NCBI GenBank assembly: GCA_030141605.1
Contig: JAQGDQ010001205.1
Span: forward strand, 19,026 to 55,616
DNA: 36,591 nucleotides
Reading direction: 5' to 3'
Origin: Tubiluchus corallicola
Lineage: Eukaryota; Priapulida; Priapulimorpha; Priapulimorphida; Tubiluchidae
The notes beneath the pieces were generated by a model. It saw nothing but the letters and a program-made list of their open reading frames with translations. It did not search any database and had not been told where the DNA came from. Position numbers and translations under genes: made by a program. Positions 30,170 to 36,591 of this stretch are shown here, piece after piece; the first letter of the stretch is position 1; every line of letters starts with the position of its first letter.

Positions 30170-30368
30170 GTGTCTCTTATTTCTATGTTGATATCGGCTT
30201 TTGTATCTCAGTGCAGTAGTAGCTGCACCTGTGTATTATTTGCTATTGGAACATCTTATTTAGTCTGCCATATTTAATTTTTTGTATAATAATTATTATT
30301 GTATTTGCTAAAATGTATCTAGTTTACATCGAAAACATTTGATGGTGAAATAAAGTGAACTGAACGGA
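30170..30368 (+). repeat. LINE-like 3' end with tgaac tail
   Basis: The segment ends gatggtgaaataaagtgaac tgaac, resembling 3' ends of CR1/L2-type LINEs with short tandem tails. No coding part is recognisable. Confidence 0.35.
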
Positions 30369-30879
30369 ATTGATTGGTGCGTCTCAAGTAGCGGTTCTTT
30401 CCGCGATCATGGCTGCGTCTAGAAGCAGAAAGTGATTCAGTTCTAGTAGACTGATTAGCACTAGGAGCCTTTTCTTTTTGGCCGCGTTTCACTTTTTTGA
30501 GAACTTGGCTAGTAAGTGGTGGTACTGTTGTTTAATTAAAGTACTAAACTGGTCACAGAAGTGTCAGCACGGAAACCGACTACTAATAACAGAAGTGGAA
30601 ACTCTTTGAATGCTTCAAGTAACGTAAGTTGGCGTCCCGGTGATGGTCTAGGAGCTGTAATTTGCGAGGGGGAGGGGTTGCAACAATAGTATGGAGTTTT
30701 AAAAGCAAAAATTTGAAAAGTTGGATTTCAAAAATGTTAAGTTTATTATATTAGTGGGGCCGATTTTCAAACATGTATTTTCAGTGACAAAGACAAAATT
30801 TAACAGACAACATTAGCACACGTAAATTTCGTAACTTACATTTACAACACACGTATAACAAATAACATGCAGGGTATAT
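30369..30879. other. no gene seen
   Basis: Unique sequence with short frames only. An ATGGCTGCGTCTAG start at 30410 ends after nine codons. Confidence 0.5.
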
Positions 30880-30965
30880 TCCGTTGGCCCTGGCAGGCGC
30901 TAGTATCGAACTCAAGACTGCGTGCTTGCAGTCCGATATCTAAACCACTCGGCTGCCTAACGCAG
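30880..30965 (-). mobile_element. tRNA-derived SINE head (Leu/Ser-like)
   Basis: On the minus strand ggcagccgagtggtttagat (A box) and gagttcgatac (B box) are spaced as in a type-II-like tRNA with anticodon-stem sequence tcggactgcaagc. The acceptor stem does not close, so a relic or SINE head is more likely than a tRNA gene. Confidence 0.55.
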
Positions 30966-31081
30966 GACAACCAGCCACCCAACACAGGACCTTGTCTTTA
31001 TCTTTTCTTTGTGGCCCAAATGGAAAAGTAGGTAAAGGTGGCAAAATAAAAAAATGGCACACTTAGTGAAAGGCTGTAAAT

Positions 31082-31213
31082 CTGTTAGTGAAATTAAAAA
31101 TGTGTTTTCTGGTGAATGTTTGTTTACTGCTGTTTTACCAGTTGGCTCCAATATTTTAAATTATTAGGAATTTTCTGTTCCAGTTACTTAAAACACAAGA
31201 AAACCCTCCACTC
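31082..31213 (+). repeat. ~130-bp duplicated flank of MITE-2 copy 3 (left)
   Basis: The block with ctgctgttttaccagttggc and aagaaaaccctccact is repeated at 31723-31857 on the other side of MITE-2. A diverged third copy is at 32105-32230. Confidence 0.8.
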
Positions 31214-31712
31214 AGTGATGAGAATTTTCCGCGGATACTCAGAATTCCGAGTTTTTGGAAGACCAGTAGTGTCATTTTTATAAATCTTGTAAATTCGTTG
31301 ACAAATTTTTATGGACCCAGTACATTATTTCACAAGCCGACCGCTAGTTGGCAGGCCGTCACTTTGTTTACGTCACGTACATCAGTGTAACCACGTGTAT
31401 ATCTCTATGTATAAAAATATAGAATCAATTGTGCGGAGTTATTTGAGTCAATTGCAGACAGTTTTTATATACTTTTGCATAGGAGCGGCCAGTACTTAGG
31501 CGTTTTTGAGACAATTAGCCATCATGTATCCTTGATAGTTGGGTATTTTAAATTATGCATGAAACAAGGTAATTGATATTTTAAGTCCACTTAGAGGTTC
31601 TTTATGGTCACAAAATTGCTATTTGTTGCTAGCTCCCCTTGAACCTCCATGGGGTAGACTGCAAACCCCCGGCCTGTTTCAGAGTTTTTTGCAATTTGTC
31701 ATTTTCATCCCT
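31214..31712 (+). mobile_element. MITE-2 copy 3, outside the palindrome
   Basis: A 499-bp element with ends agtgatgagaat and attttcatccct. The body closely matches 19558-20076 in the same orientation, including the gcggccagtacttaggcg segment. Confidence 0.8.
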
Positions 31713-31722
31713 GTGTACAGTA

Positions 31723-31857
31723 GGCGTGTACAGTGAGATTAAAAATATGTTTTTTGGTGAATCTATGTGCACTGCTGTTTTACCAGTTGGCTCCAACATT
31801 TTAAATTATTAGGAATTTTCTTTCCCAGTTACTTAAAGCACAAGAAAACCCTCCACT
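31723..31857 (+). repeat. ~130-bp duplicated flank of MITE-2 copy 3 (right)
   Basis: Second copy of 31082-31213, starting agtgagattaaaaatatg and ending aagaaaaccctccact. Confidence 0.8.
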
Positions 31858-32104
31858 TACATAAAGCTTAAAAAATTTGTCTCGAAATTTTCTACCACTT
31901 ACATAGTACCTTTTTATATGCATGGCTTGCATCGGCAGTAACGCTGTATAAAACGTGTAAATTTAAACTCCCGCGATGACCGTTAGACGCAGCCATTTTA
32001 ATGGTAGGTCTTGTGGAAAAAGTTTTAATAACATTAAATTAAGTTTGAAAAAATAATCAGAGCATTGGTGGCATAAACGTTGCTAACTAAGTAAAATTTT
32101 AAAT

Positions 32105-32230
32105 TACTGTATCTTGTCAATAAGATTAAAAATACGTTTTTGGTCAGTGAGTGGTGCACCCTGGAGAGTGAGTCAGCGACATTTACCAATTGGCACAAAC
32201 ATTTTAAATTATTATTTTAGTTACATAAGT
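32105..32230 (+). repeat. diverged third copy of the ~130-bp segment
   Basis: It shares agattaaaaatacgttttt and attggcacaaacattttaaa with the copies at 31082 and 31723, with an insertion in the middle. Confidence 0.55.
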
Positions 32231-32340
32231 CTTTACACCAGTAATGCTAAGTAATATAGATTTGCACGGAAAGTTTTTTGGGTCATAATTTAACATTGCC
32301 TTTTCTTCCCCTGATTTACGTGGTGTAGTGACATCATGTA

Positions 32341-32431
32341 ATGGCGTCGTCGGAACAGTATTGCGGGAGATTTGAAATGCAAACAAACGAAAATTGCATT
32401 CAACACAAACACGATGTGCATAAACGTGCCC
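32341..32431 (+). CDS. candidate first exon of the 34-kb zinc-finger gene
   Basis: ATG at 32341 (G at -3 and +4) opens MASSEQYCGRFEMQTNE and continues 30 codons to gcc c|gtaaag. Cutting there leaves one base, which combines with the two leading bases of the exon at 33967 to keep the zinc-finger frame (CGT GTC TCC). The donor is weak, and phase agreement could be chance. The intron would be 1535 nt and contain the 69-bp minisatellite. Confidence 0.3.
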
Positions 32432-32602
32432 GTAAAGTAATATAATTTTTCAAGGCATTTTTTCTGAAATCTACTTCAGGTGCCCCTTTTATTGTCCTTT
32501 AAGTCTTTCAAACAGCTAAGCGTAATGCTGAGTAAATATAACATAGATGTTGTATATTGAAAACTGTATTTGAAAACTTGAATTTATGTTTATGTATTGA
32601 GC

Positions 32603-32985
32603 ATATTAAACAATTACTTGTGGTGTGTTAGAAACACTATTAAGCTAGTTTCTACGAGATCATTATTAGTTACATGTATTTGCATAGCGCTTGTTATTAC
32701 TATTCTTTTTTATTCTTTTATTTCGTACTATTGCTACTTATATTGAAGCATATTGCGCAACTGCTTGTTGTGTAATACGTTGCACTTGTTCGTTATGTGG
32801 CACTTATATAAAATCTGCGCTCAGTAACTGTGGTGTGTTATGAAATATGCCCTTTACATGAATATGAAAGTATACACATTTTCCGAGGAGAATAAGAATT
32901 TTTTCTAAAAGTGATGCCCTGAAACTTTGGTGCCCTAGGCTATAGCTTAGTAAGCCTATTGGTGAATATGCCCTGACAATATGTT
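32603..32985. repeat. hAT-like interspersed repeat, third copy
   Basis: Same orientation as 21150-21465, from taaacaattacttgtggtgt to gtgaatatgccctg, with about 60 extra bases of T-rich sequence near 32700. Confidence 0.6.
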
Positions 32986-32999
32986 AAATTGATAATGGG

Positions 33000-33665
33000 G
33001 TGGGAGAGGCAGAGGGACAATTGCCACCCTTGCATTATTGTAAGCACACCGAGTTTGTGTAACAGGGGGTGAGGGAGGCAGAGGGACAATTGCCACCCTT
33101 GCATTATTGTAAGCACACCGACTTTGTATAACAGGGGGTGGGGGAGGCAGAGGGACATTTGCCACCCTTGCATTATTGTAAGCACACCGAGTTTGTGTAA
33201 CAGGAGGAGGGGAGGCAGAGGGACAATTGCCACCCTTGCATTATTGTAAGCACACCGACTTTGTGTAACAGTGGTGATGCAGAGGGACAATTGCTACCCT
33301 TGCATTATTGTAAGCACACCGACTTTGTATAACAGGGGGTGGGGGATGCTGAGGGACAATTGCCACCCTTGCATTATTGTAAGCACACCGACTTTGTGTA
33401 ACAGGAGGTGGGGAGGCAGAGGGACAATTGCTACCCTTGCATTATTGTAAGCACACCGAGTTTGTATAACAGGGGGTGAGGGAGGCAGAGGGACAATTGC
33501 CACCCTTGCATTATTGTAAGCACACCGACTTTGTATAACAGGGGGTGAGGGAGGCAGAGGGACAATTGCCACCCTTGCATTATTGTAAGCACACCGAGTT
33601 TGTGTAACAGGGGGTGAGGGAGGCAGAGGGACAATTGCCACACTTGCATTATTGTAAGCACATGA
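33000..33665. repeat. ~69-bp minisatellite, ten copies
   Basis: The marker tgcattattgtaagcacacc recurs at 33031, 33100, 33170, 33237, 33301, 33370, 33438, 33507, 33576 and 33645. Because 69 is 23 codons, minus-strand frames stay open and give proline-rich pseudo-peptides; these are not genes. Confidence 0.95.
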
Positions 33666-33966
33666 CTTTGTACAAGCAGTACAAAAATAGGAAGAAATAA
33701 GGAAAGGTAAATGAGCAAAAATGGTCAGAAAATGAAATTATTTCTTAGCTATTTGCTCTGTTTTTACTTACTAACATTCAAAAATGTAGAATTGTAGATT
33801 CTATACGTAGATATTTGTAATCGCAAATTGCTTTTGTGTCAATAAACTAATGTTTCTAGATGGTGTTCTTAAATCGTAAACCTGTTACATAGTCTTAATA
33901 ATGATATTCAATAAGGATATTGCATTTTTAACTGTAAATTTTAGTTTTCCTTTCTTTTTGATACAG

Positions 33967-35072
33967 GTGTCTCCTCCTTATGTGACAAATCATTTTCTGT
34001 GCGAGGTCATCTTCTCAGTCACATGAACACTCATACTGCAATGAAACCCCTCAAATGTAACTTATGTGACAAATCATTTTCTCGGCGAGGTAATCTTCTC
34101 AGTCACATGAACACTCATACTGGAATGAAACCTCACAAATGTGACTTGTGTGGCAAATCATTTTCTCGCCGTGATTATCTTCTCACGCACATGAACACTC
34201 ATACTGGAATGAAACCCCACAAATGTGACTTATGTGGCAAATCATTTTCTGAGCGAGGTAATCTTCTGAAGCACATGAACATTCATACTCGAATGAAACC
34301 TCACAAATGTGACTCGTGTGACAGGTCATTTTCTGAGCGAGGTAATCTTCTCAAGCACATGAACACTCACACTGGAATGAAACCCCACAAATGTGACTTA
34401 TGTGACAAATCATTTTCTGAGCGAGGTAATCTTTTCAGGCACATGAACACTCACACAGGAATGAAACCCCACAAATGTGATTTATGTGACAAATCATTTT
34501 CTCAGCGAGGTCATCTTCTCAGGCACATGAACGCACATACTGGAATGAAACCCCACAAATGTGACTTATGTGACAAATCATTTTTTCAGCGAGGTCATCT
34601 TCTCAGTCACATGAACATTCATACTGGAATGAAACCTCACAAATGTGACTTGTGTGACAAATCATTTTCTCAGCAAGGTAGTCTTCTCATGCACATGAAC
34701 ACTCATACTGGAATGAAATCCCACAAATGTGACTTATGTGAGAAATCATTTTCTCAGCGAGGTAGTCTTGTCATGCACATGAACACTCACACTGGAATGA
34801 AGCCCCACAAATGTGACTTATGTAACAAATCATTTTCTCTGCGATGTAGTCTTCTCAGGCACATGAACACACACATTGGAATGAAGCCTCACAAATGTGA
34901 CTTATGTGACAAATCATTTTCTCAGCAAGGTAATCTTCTCAGTCACTTGAACACTCACTCTGAAATGAAACCCCACAAATGTGACTTATGTGACAAATCA
35001 TTTTCTCAGCGAGGTAGTCTTCTCAGGCACATGAACACACATAGTGGAATGAAACCTCGCAAATGTGACTAA
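33967..35072 (+). CDS. C2H2 zinc-finger protein, tandem 28-residue fingers (3' exon)
   Basis: A splice acceptor with a pyrimidine-rich tract (ctttctttttgatacag, exon from 33967) leads into an open frame of twelve complete C2H2 fingers plus a leading half-finger lacking its first Cys. Units are 84 bp with consensus CDLCDKSFSQRGxLLxHMNTH and the unusual linker TGMKPHK in place of TGEKPYK. Specificity positions vary among RGN, RGH, RGS and QGS types. It is a probable nuclear DNA-binding protein; the target is unknown. The frame stops at 35070-35072 directly after a KCD tripeptide, mid-finger, while finger sequence continues downstream. The N-terminus must come from an upstream exon. The first in-frame ATG inside the exon is at 34023. 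Confidence 0.8.
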
Positions 35073-35510
35073 TGTGACAAATCATTTTCTCAGCGAGGTA
35101 GTCTTCTCAGGCACATGAACACACATAGTGGAATGAAACCTCGCAAATGTGACTAATGTGACAAATCATTTTCTCAGCGAGGTCACCTTCTCAGTCACAT
35201 GAACACACATAGTGGAATGAAACCCCACAAATGTGACTGTGACAAATCATTTTCTCAGCGAGGTCATCTTCTCAGTCACATGAACGCACATACTGGAATG
35301 AAGCCTCACAAATGTGACTAATGTGACAAATCATTTTCTCAGCGAGGTAATCTTCTCAAGCACATGAACACTCAAACCGAGAAATGTGTCAACATAAACA
35401 TTACAACATGTGAGTCAACATGTTACAGGTGCCACAGCATAATAAACTGGAATGAAACCATACAAATGTGACCTGTGTGACAAATCATTTTCTTGGCAAA
35501 GTAATAATAA
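35073..35510 (+). pseudogene. decaying zinc-finger tail beyond the stop
   Basis: Four further 84-bp finger units continue in the same frame to about 35390, and a fragment follows at 35443-35510. TAA recurs at 35154-35156 and 35319-35321 at the same codon as the main stop (tta to taa), and one unit has a 3-bp deletion there (near 35239). The unit 35073-35156 is an exact copy of 34989-35072, so the stop-bearing finger was itself duplicated. The array was therefore longer before the stop arose. Confidence 0.8.
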
Positions 35511-35561
35511 CTAATAATAAAGTAATAATACAAAACTAATAGTAACTCGTTTTTTCTTCTA

Positions 35562-35945
35562 CAGTCAAACCTCTGTTTTCAACCATAATTCGTTCCTAAA
35601 AAGTGTTTGCAATCCATTTCGTTGAGAACCGAATCATTTATTCTCATAAGAAATAATGTAAAAGCAAATAATCCATTCTCAAGCACCAAATGAACTGTAA
35701 AGTATTACTAAAACAAAATATAATAATGCAAAAATGTTTATTCAAACAGTAGATACATGATATAATTGATAAGAAAAACATAATAGAATTACAGTGAAAG
35801 AAAAACATGATTGTTCCTGCATGAAAAGCACTTTGCGATGTTAGGCAATTCAAATGTTGTACATGACTCTTGCAGAGCACATGCGCTCATCACGTGTTTG
35901 GCGGTTGGTCGAGTACGGAGACGTTCGACAACGGAGGTATGACTG
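35562..35945. mobile_element. Tigger/pogo-like MITE
   Basis: The ends cagtcaaacctctgttttca and its inverse-type tcgacaacggaggtatgact g are inverted repeats of the Tigger/pogo style, flanked by TA (35560-35561 and 35946-35947), the Tc1/mariner-superfamily target. The 384-bp interior is non-coding. Confidence 0.85.
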
Positions 35946-36108
35946 TACTTATTTAAAAAAATGGAAGTACACAAAATACAGAATTTGATTCACAACTAAT
36001 GCGCTTTGGGTATTGCACCATTCTTTATGCTGCTACATGTGTCACTGTCGGATTTAATTGATAATTTCGACTAATCGCAGATATTTAACTTTTCTCGGTA
36101 GACGTGCT

Positions 36109-36591
36109 AAAATCTAGCCCACATCATCGTGTAGCCCCATTCTTCCTCTTTCTAAAGAACTCTATATCTCCTTCCGAGAGTCCCACCAGGCGATGCTAGA
36201 ACGTTTTTCCCGCATGCTGTTTGGTTAAAATTTCGAAAAAGTCGCGAGTTGGGTCCGGGAAAACGCCCGTTACGGGACGCCGTGGCCCTCTCGGGAATTC
36301 TAAATATGCCTACTACACCCACCGCTGAACGGGCTATCTATCCATAGCCAGCGCCACCTATGGCCCGTTCCCGTTCTTCAGATCTCAGCCGTATAACTTT
36401 TGCAAAAAACGGCCGAAAAATGGCCATTTTTGGAGGTTTTTCGCCTCCCCCTCGTTCCTCCCGGTGGGCCCCATTCGAAAAATAAACCATCAATGGCACG
36501 ACACTAGATCGAGACCTTTCGTTTGATATATAGATCGCCGCAAATGGTGCCCTCGTCCGGGCTGTAGCCTCGAATCTTATATATTAAGATA
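36109..36591 (+). repeat. GC-rich dispersed repeat, copy 3 (cut by window end)
   Basis: It matches copy 1 from about 28807 to its TA tail, sharing ccgagagtcccaccaggcg and agatcgccgcaaatggtgcc. The 5' part is missing; the tail runs to the window end. Confidence 0.8.

Noticed and set aside
32940-33718. Proline-rich minus-strand frames in the 69-bp array
   Set aside because: By-product of a period divisible by three; several overlapping frames are open at once.
1-36591. CRISPR array or bacterial operon
   Set aside because: The tandem arrays have no spacer structure, and genes show splice sites and eukaryotic domains.

Overview
This is eukaryotic, metazoan DNA, most likely from an invertebrate. 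It has long gene-poor AT-rich stretches, splice signals, C2H2 zinc-finger arrays, an ankyrin-Mab-21 gene, an RTE-like LINE, hAT and Tigger/pogo-type non-autonomous elements and tRNA-derived SINEs. The species cannot be fixed from the sequence alone.

Layout. (1) Positions 20-4102 hold an apparently full-length RTE-like non-LTR retrotransposon with an intact endonuclease/reverse transcriptase frame, flanked by an 11-bp target duplication. (2) Positions about 4114-23870 form a giant imperfect palindrome. The left arm (to 12348) and right arm (from 16703) are inverted copies around a 4.35-kb unique loop. Each arm carries the same 14-finger zinc-finger gene, transcribed outward (9667-11496 minus, 17557-19347 plus), followed outward by the same series of MITEs, a SINE and minisatellites. 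The arms differ mostly by tandem-repeat copy number and by LINE insertions found only on the left. The loop holds a CpG-richer, E-box-rich block inside a 725-bp TIR element. On the minus strand this block has a candidate first exon that would splice in frame to the left gene. (3) At 23867-24116 a further inverted copy of arm sequence abuts a single-exon gene, 24273-27176 minus, which encodes twelve ankyrin repeats fused to a Mab-21/cGAS-like nucleotidyltransferase domain with an intact catalytic triad. This is a candidate innate nucleic-acid sensor. (4) Positions 27.2-33.7 kb are repeat-rich: 46-bp and 69-bp minisatellites, a three-copy GC-rich repeat, a 500-bp hAT MITE with a perfect 8-bp duplication, a SINE head and a third copy of one of the palindrome MITEs. 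(5) Positions 33967-35072 encode a second, unrelated zinc-finger protein with 84-bp finger units. Its array continues past a stop codon into decaying fingers in which the same stop recurs. A Tigger/pogo-like MITE and the third GC-rich repeat copy close the window.

The two most interesting objects are the palindrome with its divergent twin zinc-finger genes and the ankyrin-cGAS-like receptor gene beside it. Functional statements are inferred from domain families; no searches were run.
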